Shown here: positions 45,700-54,554 of the stretch, piece by piece
How positions within the stretch are numbered: the stretch's first letter is position 1
Layout of the letters: the number at the start of each line of letters is the position of its first letter
Origin: Planctomycetota bacterium
GTDB taxonomy: Bacteria; Planctomycetota; UBA1135; GCA-002686595
Direction: 5' to 3'
DNA length: 64,000 nucleotides
NCBI GenBank assembly: GCA_020853575.1
Contig: JADYYP010000029.1
Location: 41,197 to 105,196 of the forward strand
Made by a program: the position numbers and the translations under genes
Notes under the pieces: model-generated
Seen by the model: the letters and a program-made list of their open reading frames with translations, nothing else
Told to the model about the DNA's origin: nothing
The model's database searches: none

Positions 45700-48207
45700 T
45701 CACAAGCCAATGGCCGCGCGCCGCGCTCGCGCCCAATGCGCGGCGGCGAGCTCGGGGTCGAGCGCGCCCTCGATGCACAGCTCGTGCATTTCGATCGGCT
45801 CGTCGTTGTGGACGAACAGCACGACACGCCCGCTCTTCCGCGGACCGGCGGCCACCGCGCTGGTCTGCTTGCCGTCGATCGACACCGTGAGCCGTCCCTC
45901 GCGCAACTCACCCACGACCTGGCGCGACTTGGGAAAGGCCACGACCGGCACGTCCCAGTCGGACGCAAAGTGCTTCGACGGAGCATCGCTGGCCACCGAG
46001 CCGCCGCTCTCCGTGAATCCGGCGTAGTTGCCGTCGCCGTCCTCGCACAGCGCGGTGAGCAGCAGCACGTGCGGATCCGGCTTCGACGGCGCGTAGCGCA
46101 GCGTGAGTCGGCAGGAGAGCGGGGCCGCGAACTCGAGCGGCAAGGCGACGGCGCACGCTCCATTGAGCAGCAGCGCGCCGGCCTCCGCGCGCACTCCGGC
46201 CCAACCGCGCACCGCGGGCAAGGTCGCGCGGTAGCGCGTCAATGCGCGCTCGTCCGCGACCAAGGCATGGGCGTCCGCGGCCTCGTCGAACGAGAGCGTC
46301 CAACGCACCCGAGACTCGCCGAGCAACTCGAATTTGCCCGGAAAGGCCTCGCCCAAGCGGTCCAGTTCGAAGCTCCTCCGCAGCACGATGTCCGCGTAGG
46401 CACCGAGCGCCTCGCGCTTGTCGCGCACCACGCGCACGGCCGCGAAGCGCTCGAGCAACGCGTGCAGTTGCGCGGCACATTCGCGCGCGCCGGCCACGTC
46501 GACCGGGACCCCGCCCGCGGCGAGCTCGTCCAACGCCTGCGCGGCAGCGCCGAGCTCCATCACGCTGCTGAACCACTCGTTTCCGTCGCCCAGGAGCAGC
46601 GCCAGCTCGCTCGCCTCCCCCTTGGCCTTCCTCCAGCGCTCGTCGCCGGCGAGCAGCTGCGCGTAGGCACGCACCCACTGCGCCGCGAAGCTCTTGGGGA
46701 ACTCGCGCCCGAGCCACGCCGACGTGATCGCGGTGAGCGGCAGGCGCGCGACCTGCTGGCGATTCTCTCCGAGCACGATCGCGTCGCCATCCAGGCGCTC
46801 GAACTTGGCCACGACGCTCTTGCCGTCGAGCTCGAACTTCGACTTCGCGCCGCTGGCCAGCGCTTCGGCGACGAACGCGTCCCGTGCGCGCAGGAGTTGT
46901 TCCAGGCGCGCCAGCTCGCGCTCGAGCACGCGCTCGTAGTTGCCTCCGCGCGCGCGTTCGAGCGTGGCCGCGAGCGACTGCCGCGCATCGGTCAAGCGCC
47001 CCGCGGCGGCCAGCTGCAACGCGAGTCCGTGGTGCGTCGAGAAATCCTCCGGCGCGGCGCGCAGGCTCGACACATCGAATGTCGCCGGCGCAGCGCTCGC
47101 TCTGACGGCACCGGGCGCCTCGAACATCCGCTCGACGAGCGCTGGATCGAGTTTCTCCTGCGGTCGCAGGCGCTGGTACTGCGCGAAGACCCAGCGGTAG
47201 AACTCGCGCTCGAGCTCGGCCAGCGCGAGCCCTTCGAAGGCCCTTTGGAACGAGGCTTCCCCGCCTTGGCCGATCGCGATGTCGGACAGCACGCGCTGCA
47301 GGCGCGGGCGGAGCTGACCGTCTCGCGCGTCGAGCAGGTAGTGCGTCCACAGCACGGCTTGCGCGTGGTACGCGCCGTAGAGCGGGCCGAGATCGAACGG
47401 GCGCTGTACGCGCGCGGCGCTGTCGTGCACGTCGGTGGAGTAGCGCTCGAGCCGCGGCGCGCGCGCCCACGTGGACAGCGGTCGCAGATAGAGCGAGCGT
47501 TTGAGCTCGTCGCGCGCGAGAGCGGTGAGCAGCTCGACGTGGCTCTCGAGCGGCGCACGCTTCTCGAGCGTCGCCGGGTCCGTCCCCAGCCCATCGACCA
47601 TGTAGCCCGCGAGACCCTCGACGAACCACTCTTGCAGCGGCTCGCCGCCCGCACCCGTGTAGTACGACTGGAACAGAGCGCGCACGAACTCGCCGCACTC
47701 ATCGCGCCGCCGCCGCAGCGCGCCCAGTGTGCCGCCGTGGTCGTAGGTCACGGTCCAGCGCGAGCGGCGCTCGAAGCGCGCGCCGCCCGAGTAGAAACCG
47801 CGCGCAGCGCCTCGCTCGTCGTAGTTGGCGAAGTCACCGGAGGTCTGCAAAACGCACACGACGTTGGCCGGCGTGTCGCCGCGGCGCTGCAGAGACAGCG
47901 GCCCGACGAACAGCTCGCGAAATTGGCGCTCGAGTGCCACGAGCCAAGGGCCGTGCGCGGCGACGAGCTTCTCCTGCCAGCCATCGGCGGCCACCTGCGG
48001 ACGCTGCAGGAACATCACGATCGGCGCTGCGCTGCGGTCCTCGACCATGACCACGGTCGCGAAGTAAGCGTGGGCCGCCAAGCGTTCGCGGATGACGCCC
48101 ATGAACCCGTCGACGTCCAGGCGCGCCTCGAGTTGGTCCTCTTGAAGCGGCGCGGGCCTCGAGCAAGGAGTCGACGACAGGCACAGACAGGCGAGCCAGG
48201 GAAGCAT
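45700..48207 (-). CDS. Large exported protein, paralogue of 42723-45257
   Basis: The protein has 835 residues from the ATG at 48207 (MLPWLACLCLSSTPCSRPA), a probable lipoprotein or secretory signal. It shares with the 844-residue neighbour the order of segments: WTVTYDHGGTLGALRRRRDE, QEWFVEGLAGYMVDG, a helical middle and a C-terminal sandwich (GRVVLFVHNDEPIEMHELCIEG). Again no metalloprotease motif is present. The two paralogues flank the selenoprotein gene on the same strand, with a 23-base gap on this side. Function unknown. Confidence 0.8.
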   Translation of the reverse strand: MLPWLACLCLSSTPCSRPAPLQEDQLEARLDVDGFMGVIRERLAAHAYFATVVMVEDRSAAPIVMFLQRPQVAADGWQEKLVAAHGPWLVALERQFRELFVGPLSLQRRGDTPANVVCVLQTSGDFANYDERGAARGFYSGGARFERRSRWTVTYDHGGTLGALRRRRDECGEFVRALFQSYYTGAGGEPLQEWFVEGLAGYMVDGLGTDPATLEKRAPLESHVELLTALARDELKRSLYLRPLSTWARAPRLERYSTDVHDSAARVQRPFDLGPLYGAYHAQAVLWTHYLLDARDGQLRPRLQRVLSDIAIGQGGEASFQRAFEGLALAELEREFYRWVFAQYQRLRPQEKLDPALVERMFEAPGAVRASAAPATFDVSSLRAAPEDFSTHHGLALQLAAAGRLTDARQSLAATLERARGGNYERVLERELARLEQLLRARDAFVAEALASGAKSKFELDGKSVVAKFERLDGDAIVLGENRQQVARLPLTAITSAWLGREFPKSFAAQWVRAYAQLLAGDERWRKAKGEASELALLLGDGNEWFSSVMELGAAAQALDELAAGGVPVDVAGARECAAQLHALLERFAAVRVVRDKREALGAYADIVLRRSFELDRLGEAFPGKFELLGESRVRWTLSFDEAADAHALVADERALTRYRATLPAVRGWAGVRAEAGALLLNGACAVALPLEFAAPLSCRLTLRYAPSKPDPHVLLLTALCEDGDGNYAGFTESGGSVASDAPSKHFASDWDVPVVAFPKSRQVVGELREGRLTVSIDGKQTSAVAAGPRKSGRVVLFVHNDEPIEMHELCIEGALDPELAAAHWARARRAAIGL

Positions 48208-48250
48208 GAACGCAGTATGTCCGACCGGCGCGCGCCGCGTCCATCGACAC

Positions 48251-49150
48251 TCAACGCGTCCGCAGGCGCTCCCACTCGTCGATGGTCTTCGGCCAGTCTC
48301 CCTTGAGCAGGGTCGAGAGCGCGCGGTCGGCGAGCAGCTTGCCGCCGGTCTGGCACGGCGCGCAGTAGTTGATCTCGTGCTCCGCGTGCACGATGCGCTG
48401 CACGGGCGCGCCGCAGCGCGGACAAGGCTCGCGGTAGCGCCCATGGACCGCCATCTCGGGCCGAAACGCGCTGACTTTCTCGGGGAAATCGGCGCCTACC
48501 TGCTCGCGTAGACGTGCGCTCCACTGCGTGAGCGTGGCGCGCGTTGCCTCGAACAGCCGCTCGAGCTCTGCGGCGTCGAGCCGTGCGGTCCACTTGAGCG
48601 GCGAGAGCCGCGCCGCGTGCAGGATTTCGTCGGAGTAGGCGTTGCCGATGCCGCTGAGCGCACGCGGATCGGTCAGGGCGCGCTTGAGCGTGTGGTTCTC
48701 ACGCTGCAGCGCGAGCTTGAACTCCTCGAGCCCGCAAGTGAGCACGTCGAGACCACCGGGGTCGTGCTCGGCGAGCTGCCGCGCCCCGCGCACGAGGTGC
48801 AGCGACGCGCGCTTCTTCGAGCCCGCCTCGGTCAGCCACAGGATGCCGCTCGAGAACTCGAAGGCCGCCAGCGCGATCCGTCCGACGCCCTTCGAGCCCT
48901 TGTCGCGCCAGCGCAAGCGCCCGGCGATCATCAAGTGCATCACCACGAACAGTTGGTCCTCGAGCCCGATCACGATGCGCTTGCCCAGCCGCCGCACGTC
49001 GAGCACGCGCCGACCCTCGAGCTCACTCGCAGCGACGCCCACCGAGCGCAGCACGAAGCTGCTCTCCAGCCGCAGTCTCTCGAGCAGCGCGCCGACGATG
49101 CGGCGCTCCAGGGCCTCGATGTACACGGTCAAGTCCGGAAGCTCGGGCAC
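48251..49150 (-). CDS. Fpg/Nei-family DNA glycosylase
   Basis: The 299-residue protein begins M-P-E-L-P-D, with the catalytic N-terminal Pro2 and Glu3 of the family. The H2TH region (LTDPRALSGIGNAYSDEILHAARLSP) and the zinc finger (CPRCGAPVQRIVHAEHEINYCAPC) are intact. It excises oxidised bases by a bifunctional glycosylase/lyase reaction. The sequence does not decide firmly between Fpg and Nei-like specificity. It is divergent from the esterase gene. Confidence 0.92.
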   Translation of the reverse strand: MPELPDLTVYIEALERRIVGALLERLRLESSFVLRSVGVAASELEGRRVLDVRRLGKRIVIGLEDQLFVVMHLMIAGRLRWRDKGSKGVGRIALAAFEFSSGILWLTEAGSKKRASLHLVRGARQLAEHDPGGLDVLTCGLEEFKLALQRENHTLKRALTDPRALSGIGNAYSDEILHAARLSPLKWTARLDAAELERLFEATRATLTQWSARLREQVGADFPEKVSAFRPEMAVHGRYREPCPRCGAPVQRIVHAEHEINYCAPCQTGGKLLADRALSTLLKGDWPKTIDEWERLRTR

Positions 49151-49232
49151 GCGTGCGATGGTGACACGAGCGCGGCGTGCTCGCTACGCTGCGCGACTCG
49201 CCCCCGCGCACCAGCCCACCGCGAACGTCCCC

Positions 49233-49910
49233 ATGAGCGCCGCCGAACAACTCCTGCCTTGCGTCGAGATCGAGCCCGACCGTCCCGCGCGCGCCGCCGT
49301 GATCTGGTTGCACGGCCTGGGCGCCGACGGACACGATTTCGAGCCGGTCGTGCCGGCGCTGCGCTTGGAACGCGAGCTCGCGGTGCGCTTCATCCTGCCG
49401 CACGCGCCGCAGATCCCGGTCTCGATCAACATGGGCATGCGCATGCCGGCCTGGTACGACATCCGCGATCTCGACATCAAGTCACGCCACGATCCGCTGG
49501 GCATCGCGCGCACACGCGGCCAGATCGAGGCCTTGATCGCGCGCGAGAAGGAGCGCGGCATCCCCGCGCGGCGCATCGCGCTCGTCGGCTTCAGCCAAGG
49601 CGGGGCCATGGCGTTGCACGTCGCGCTGCGCCACGAAGAGCGGCTGGCCTGCGCCATCGGGCTCTCGACCTACCTGGTGCACGCCGACACCCTCGCGGCC
49701 GAGGCCGCCGCGGCCAACCGCGACTTGCCGCTGTTGATGATCCACGGTGAGCACGACCCGATGGTGGGTTTCGAGCGCGGCCGCGCCTCGAAGGACAAGC
49801 TGGTCGAGCTCGGCTGGAACGTCGAGTTCGCAAGCTATCCGATGATGCACGAGGTCTGTCTCGAGGAAATCCAGGACGTCGCGCGCTTCCTGAGCGCGGC
49901 GCTGAAGTGA
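49233..49910 (+). CDS. Carboxylesterase / acyl-protein thioesterase-like alpha/beta hydrolase
   Basis: The protein has 225 residues from the ATG at 49233. Oxyanion region WLHGLGADGHDFEPV, nucleophile elbow GFSQGGAM, acid HGEHDPMV and the catalytic His in YPMMHEVCLEE are all present. It is typical of the YpfH/acyl-protein thioesterase family. The natural substrate is unknown. It lies 7 bases upstream of the next gene. Confidence 0.93.
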   Translation: MSAAEQLLPCVEIEPDRPARAAVIWLHGLGADGHDFEPVVPALRLERELAVRFILPHAPQIPVSINMGMRMPAWYDIRDLDIKSRHDPLGIARTRGQIEALIAREKERGIPARRIALVGFSQGGAMALHVALRHEERLACAIGLSTYLVHADTLAAEAAAANRDLPLLMIHGEHDPMVGFERGRASKDKLVELGWNVEFASYPMMHEVCLEEIQDVARFLSAALK

Positions 49911-49917
49911 ACATCCG

Positions 49918-50370
49918 ATGTCGATCACACGCGGCGAGCTCTTGGCGTTCCTGCGGACCTACAAGTACTGCGCGCAGAGCTCGCGCTCGCCCGAAGGCGT
50001 GCCGCAGGTGGCGCTGATGGGCGCCGTGGTCTCCGACTCGTTCGAGGTGTTCTTCGACACGCTCGCGACGACGCGCAAGCTGCGCAACCTGCGCCACGAC
50101 GCGCGCTGCGCCTTCGCCTTCGGCTCGACCGTCGGCGGCGACCTGCGCACCGTGCAGCTCGACGGCCCGAGCGACGAACCGCGTCAGGCGGATCTCGAGC
50201 GCCTGAAAGCCCTGTATTTCGGGGCATTTCCCCAAGGTCGCGAGCGCGAGGGCTGGCCCGGCATGACCTACCTCCGCGTGCGCCCGACGTGGTTGCGCTA
50301 CGCCGACTACGGACGCACGCCGCCGCTGGTGTGCAGCTTCGATGCCGAAGCGCTCGCCGCGCTGCGCTGA
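49918..50370 (+). CDS. Pyridoxamine-5'-phosphate-oxidase-like FMN-binding protein
   Basis: The 150-residue protein shows the split-barrel pattern of the PNPOx-like superfamily: QVALMGAVVSDSFEVFFDT, TTRKLRNLRHDARCAFAFG and YLRVRPTWLRYADYG. It likely binds a flavin and could reduce or oxidise a small substrate. It forms a two-gene unit with the esterase and is followed by a terminator-like hairpin. Confidence 0.85.
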   Translation: MSITRGELLAFLRTYKYCAQSSRSPEGVPQVALMGAVVSDSFEVFFDTLATTRKLRNLRHDARCAFAFGSTVGGDLRTVQLDGPSDEPRQADLERLKALYFGAFPQGREREGWPGMTYLRVRPTWLRYADYGRTPPLVCSFDAEALAALR

Positions 50371-50384
50371 AAGCTCGTGGAGCA

Positions 50385-50403
50385 CCGAGAGCCGGGCTCT
50401 CGG
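50385..50403. terminator. Hairpin between convergent genes
   Basis: CCGAGAGC-CGG-GCTCTCGG forms a perfect 8-bp stem 15 bases after the PNPOx-like stop. It has no U-run but could serve both converging transcripts. Confidence 0.55.
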
Positions 50404-50480
50404 GATGTTGGCAGGGCCGTCACCTGCGGCGCGCCTGACGACCAGACCGCGGTGACGTCACGCTCCCCGAGCGCGCGCGC

Positions 50481-52247
50481 TCACGGACCGACGACGTAGC
50501 GCAGCGCGTTCGAGAGATTGGTGCCGAACGGCGCCGCGGTGTCGCGACTCCACACCTGGCAGTGCACGGTCGTTCCGGCCGAAGAGAGCTGCGGCATCAC
50601 GTTGCCGCCGAGCGCACCGCTCGCGAGCGCGTTCATGTCGAGCGCGAACTCGCCCGAGCAATCCTGCGCGGGCGCCGGGCTCCCACCGGAGATTCCGAGC
50701 GGACGGCGCGCGAAGGGCGCCTGAACGCACTGCGTGCCGCCGAGGAACGGCACGCTCGTGGCACCGCTGACTCCGTAGTAGAACAGGCCCTGGCGTTGGT
50801 TGAGCTCGCGTGTCGCCATCACGACGAAACCACTCGAGGCCGACGCGCTCGACGTGCCGGTGAAGGTCATCGCGGGCGCGCAGCCATTCGAGTTGACCTG
50901 CGACGAGCAGTAGGCCTGTGGCGCCGCCGAGACGTCCAGCGAGATCGCGCCGAAGTCCGAGTCGCTGGCGCCGATGCCGTACACCGTCGCGGCGATCGCG
51001 ACGCGCCCGCCCGGCCCGAAGGCCGCAGAAGTGGCGTACTCCTGCGTCGCGACGGCGGGCACTTGGAACGACCAGTTGAGCGCTCCCGAGCGGTCGAACT
51101 GCGCGAGCGTCGCGCGCGCATTCGAGCCTCCGGACCACAGGAAATCAGTGGTCCCCACGATGAACGCTTGCTGCGCCGAGCCAAAGGCCAACGCGCGCAC
51201 GCTGTCGTGCGAGCCGGTCGAGCCGCCGAACAGCGCGTTGGAGAGCTCGCTCCCGCTCGCGTCGTAGCGCACGACGTTCCACTCGTCTCCGAGGCCCGCG
51301 ATGCGCGTAGTGAACACGCTCCACAACACGCCATTCGAGTCGTAGGCCAACTCCTCGGCGTCGAAGTCGACGGCGCCGCCGAGCGTGCGCGACCAGCGCA
51401 GTGCGCCACTCGCGAGGTCGAACTCCGCCGTCAACCCCTCTTCGGCGGCACCGTTCGCGCTCGCGCCCGCACCGCTGGCCGCGACACGGCCGTCGCCGGA
51501 GAGCGCGACGCGCGTCGCCGCGCTGGTCCAACCGCTGTCGACCTTGTTGCTCCACAGCTCCTGCCCCGCCGCGGAGAGCTTCAGCACCGTGAACTCCGCG
51601 TAGGGCTTGCCGTAGCCGCGGTAACCGGCGATCACGATCTCGTCCTGCGGAGTCACGGCCATGCGCAACGGTCGCTGACCACCGATCCCACCGGGCGCGC
51701 CGCTGAGCCACGACCAGAGCGGTGTCGCGTCGGGCGCGTAGGAGCCGACGAACCACTCGCCCCCGTGCCACATGCCGAGCAACAGAACGTTGCCAGCGGA
51801 GTCGAAGGCGAGCTGCAGCCCCTCGTCGAAACCGTAGCCCGGGCTGTGGACGCGCTCGACCCACTCGCGGATTCCGCTCGAGCTGTATTTCACGAGCACC
51901 GCGTCGACGCCGGTCTCGACGCCCATCCGCCCGGTGACATACACGTCTCCACTCGGCGAGACCGCGATCTCGCGGAAGCTGTCGTTCAAGCCGACGCCGT
52001 CGAAGCGTCGCGACCACTGCATGGCGCCGCCCGCGTCGAACTTGACGACGAGACCGTCGTAGCCGCCGCCCGAGTTCTGCGATTCGCCGGCGACGTACAG
52101 GCCGCCGTTGGCGTCGACCGCGCAGCTCCAGGGCAATTCGTAGCCGTTGGCCGCGCCGCCGTGGGTCGCGCTCCAATCGAGCTGAACTTGTGCGAGGGCG
52201 GGAGCGACGACCAGCGACCAGGCGAGCGTTGCGCTGCGAAACGACAT
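50481..52247 (-). CDS. Secreted SBBP-type beta-propeller protein with planctomycete C-terminal domain
   Basis: The 588-residue protein has a signal peptide ending APALA-Q. At least six blades carry the SBBP-like pattern (GYDGLVVKFDAGGAMQWSRR, GVDAVLVKYSSSGIREWVER, AEFTVLKLSAAGQELWSNK, RATLAQFDRSGALNWSF). The last ~150 residues (YCSSQVNSNGCAPAMTF ... GGTQCVQAPFARRP ... LSNALRYVVGP) are the module shared with three other proteins here. It is likely surface-exposed; a function cannot be assigned. Confidence 0.88.
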   Translation of the reverse strand: MSFRSATLAWSLVVAPALAQVQLDWSATHGGAANGYELPWSCAVDANGGLYVAGESQNSGGGYDGLVVKFDAGGAMQWSRRFDGVGLNDSFREIAVSPSGDVYVTGRMGVETGVDAVLVKYSSSGIREWVERVHSPGYGFDEGLQLAFDSAGNVLLLGMWHGGEWFVGSYAPDATPLWSWLSGAPGGIGGQRPLRMAVTPQDEIVIAGYRGYGKPYAEFTVLKLSAAGQELWSNKVDSGWTSAATRVALSGDGRVAASGAGASANGAAEEGLTAEFDLASGALRWSRTLGGAVDFDAEELAYDSNGVLWSVFTTRIAGLGDEWNVVRYDASGSELSNALFGGSTGSHDSVRALAFGSAQQAFIVGTTDFLWSGGSNARATLAQFDRSGALNWSFQVPAVATQEYATSAAFGPGGRVAIAATVYGIGASDSDFGAISLDVSAAPQAYCSSQVNSNGCAPAMTFTGTSSASASSGFVVMATRELNQRQGLFYYGVSGATSVPFLGGTQCVQAPFARRPLGISGGSPAPAQDCSGEFALDMNALASGALGGNVMPQLSSAGTTVHCQVWSRDTAAPFGTNLSNALRYVVGP

Positions 52248-52425
52248 GGGACTCTCCTCTCGAGTTCGGAAGACCGCCGAAGCGACCGGGATTGTACGGG
52301 TGTCGCGGGAAAACGGCGGACGAGACGGCCAACGCGCCTCCGCGTCCAGGCGCGCGGCATGGCCAGCTCGGCCGCGATCTCCGGCGAACGCGGCTCCACC
52401 CGCGGACGGAGCTGTTCGAGCCGAG

Positions 52426-54414
52426 CTAGTCGAGCGGCGTCAGGCGCACGTCCTTGAAGTGGATCTCGGCGCCCTCCGACTGCAGGCAGATCTTGCCGGG
52501 CACCTCGAGCACGCTCTCCGCGCGGTTGAGCACTTGGCCGTTGACCTCGAGCGTCACCGTCTTGTGGTCGACCGAGATCTTGTAGTGGTTCCATTCGCCC
52601 ACGGGCTTCTCGTTGGCGTGGGTCTTCTTCGTGTTGCGCCCGTTGGTGCGCGTCGCGTCGGTCTTGCAGGGGAACTCCTTGATCACCCAGAAGTCGCCCG
52701 CGCTGCCGTCCTGGAGCTGTGCCTCGAGGCTCTTGGGCCACACGCCGTCTTCCTCGATCATGCGCAGCAGCACGCCGCTGTTGCGATTGCCCGTCGCGGC
52801 CGGGTTCCAGCGCCAATCGAGCTCGAGCACGTAGTTCGTGTAGTCCGCGACGGTGCGGATGTAGCCCGCGGGCGAGCCCTTGCACACGAGCACTCCGTCG
52901 GCGCCCACGGACCACACGTCCTCGAGCTTCGACTCGCTCTGCCCGATCCAGGTCCAGCCGGCCAGGTCCCGACCATTGAGCAAGGCGATCGGCTTCGCGC
53001 TCAGTGGACGCACGCGGATGTTGCGGTACGCCACCTCGTCGCCGTGGTCCTGGATCGCGATGTGGCCTTTCGCATTGGTCATGAACTGCAGCGGATTGGT
53101 CAGCGGCGCGAACTTGCTCTTCTGCACGCGCGCCTTGCCGTCGTCGCTGCCGAAGTCGCACGCGGCGGCGAGCTTGCCGTTCAAGAAGTGCGCGACCTTC
53201 CAACCCTGGACGACGATCCGCCCCTTGTTCCACTGACCAGCCGGCAGCGGCGTGGCCGCCGGATCCGCCGGGCAAATGTCGTACAGCGCTCCAGCGGCGT
53301 GCGCGAAGTCGACTTGCCCGCCGAAGTAGGCGTTGTCGAGCACTTGGTACTCGGGTCCCGAGTACCAAGTCGGCCCATCGAGCTCGACCACGCGGTACAT
53401 CACGCCGCTGTTGGCCTTGTCGCTGACGCGCCATTCGAACTCGAGCTCGAAGTCCGCGAACTGCTGGGTGGTGATCAAGTCGCCGCCGCCACCGCCCTTC
53501 TCGCTCACCAACGCGCCGTCGCGCACGCTCCAGCCCTTGGCGGGGAACGCCGCTCCCTTGTAGGAGCGCCAGGCACTCGTGCTCGAGCCGTCGAAGAGCG
53601 TGATCCACCCGTCCGCCGGAACCGCGGAGGCGCGCTCGGCGCTGACTTCGCCGGTCGCGGCCCATTCGACGCCGCGCGCGACCAGGCGCTGGAACTGCGG
53701 ATCGTCGTGGGACGCGCGCTGCGCTTCCGCGCCAGGCCAAACGTGCCCCAAGGGAGTGTGGAACACGCGCCCCGCGCCGTAGCTCGCGACCATCACCATC
53801 GGCTCGTTCTCACCGCTGCCGCCGGACGCCTTGGTGGAGAACGCGCTGGCCAGGACCGCGTGCGTCGCTCCCGGCGTGCGCTCGAGGTCGTGGTAGAGCT
53901 CGTCGGGATGCGCCTTCAGCGTGCCCAGGCCCGCGGTGATCGGATGGCTGGAATCGTCGACCACGACGTCGAACGGATGGAACGCGCCATGGCTCGTGAC
54001 GCCGTTCTTCCAACAGTCGCCGACGAGCTTCTGATACTCCGGCCAAACCGGGCTGCCTTCGCTGTTGCCGCAAAACGAGTTGTTCGCCGCATGGATCACC
54101 GCCACGCCGGTCCCCGCGCGCACGGCCTCCAGGAAATTCGCCGATGCGGGCTCGCCCCACGACGGGCCGTTGTAGTCGAGCACCAGCACCTTGTACTTCG
54201 CCAGAGTGGCCTTGTCGGCCAAGGTCCGCGCGGGCTCGTAGGTGATGTCGACGCTGAACTTGCCGGTCTTCTCGAGCATGCGCTCGAGCGACGGCGAGGT
54301 CCAACGCCAGTCGTGGTTGTTGGCGCCACTGACGATCAGCACCGGAATCGTGCTCGACTGAGCGACGGCCAACGGCGAAAGGAGCGACAGAGCGATCAGA
54401 TTCGACGCGCGCAT
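52426..54414 (-). CDS. ThuA - DUF1080 - DUF1080 secreted protein
   Basis: The 662-residue protein has a signal peptide (MRASNLIALSLLSPLAVA). The ThuA-like domain (residues ~20-250) is recognised by NNHDWRWTSPSLERML, VLVLDYNGPSW, GVAVIHAANNSF and GRVFHTPLGH. Two DUF1080 (3-keto-glucoside hydrolase-like) domains follow, each beginning with a GWxxLFDG-type motif: GWITLFDGSSTSAWRSYKG and ALLNGRDLAGWTWIGQ. The architecture points to periplasmic processing of 3-keto-sugars, common in planctomycetes. It is unlinked to sugar genes here. Confidence 0.88.
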   Translation of the reverse strand: MRASNLIALSLLSPLAVAQSSTIPVLIVSGANNHDWRWTSPSLERMLEKTGKFSVDITYEPARTLADKATLAKYKVLVLDYNGPSWGEPASANFLEAVRAGTGVAVIHAANNSFCGNSEGSPVWPEYQKLVGDCWKNGVTSHGAFHPFDVVVDDSSHPITAGLGTLKAHPDELYHDLERTPGATHAVLASAFSTKASGGSGENEPMVMVASYGAGRVFHTPLGHVWPGAEAQRASHDDPQFQRLVARGVEWAATGEVSAERASAVPADGWITLFDGSSTSAWRSYKGAAFPAKGWSVRDGALVSEKGGGGGDLITTQQFADFELEFEWRVSDKANSGVMYRVVELDGPTWYSGPEYQVLDNAYFGGQVDFAHAAGALYDICPADPAATPLPAGQWNKGRIVVQGWKVAHFLNGKLAAACDFGSDDGKARVQKSKFAPLTNPLQFMTNAKGHIAIQDHGDEVAYRNIRVRPLSAKPIALLNGRDLAGWTWIGQSESKLEDVWSVGADGVLVCKGSPAGYIRTVADYTNYVLELDWRWNPAATGNRNSGVLLRMIEEDGVWPKSLEAQLQDGSAGDFWVIKEFPCKTDATRTNGRNTKKTHANEKPVGEWNHYKISVDHKTVTLEVNGQVLNRAESVLEVPGKICLQSEGAEIHFKDVRLTPLD

Positions 54415-54554
54415 GGCGGAGTTCCTTTGGAAGGGCGCGCATGGTAGCGACGCGCGCGCGCGTCAGTCGCGCGAGTTCGCCGGCGCGTCGACAGAGCGGC
54501 GTCCGCGCCAGGAGTGGAACGCGGACGCCGCGAGGGAGCTCGAACCACTCTGGA

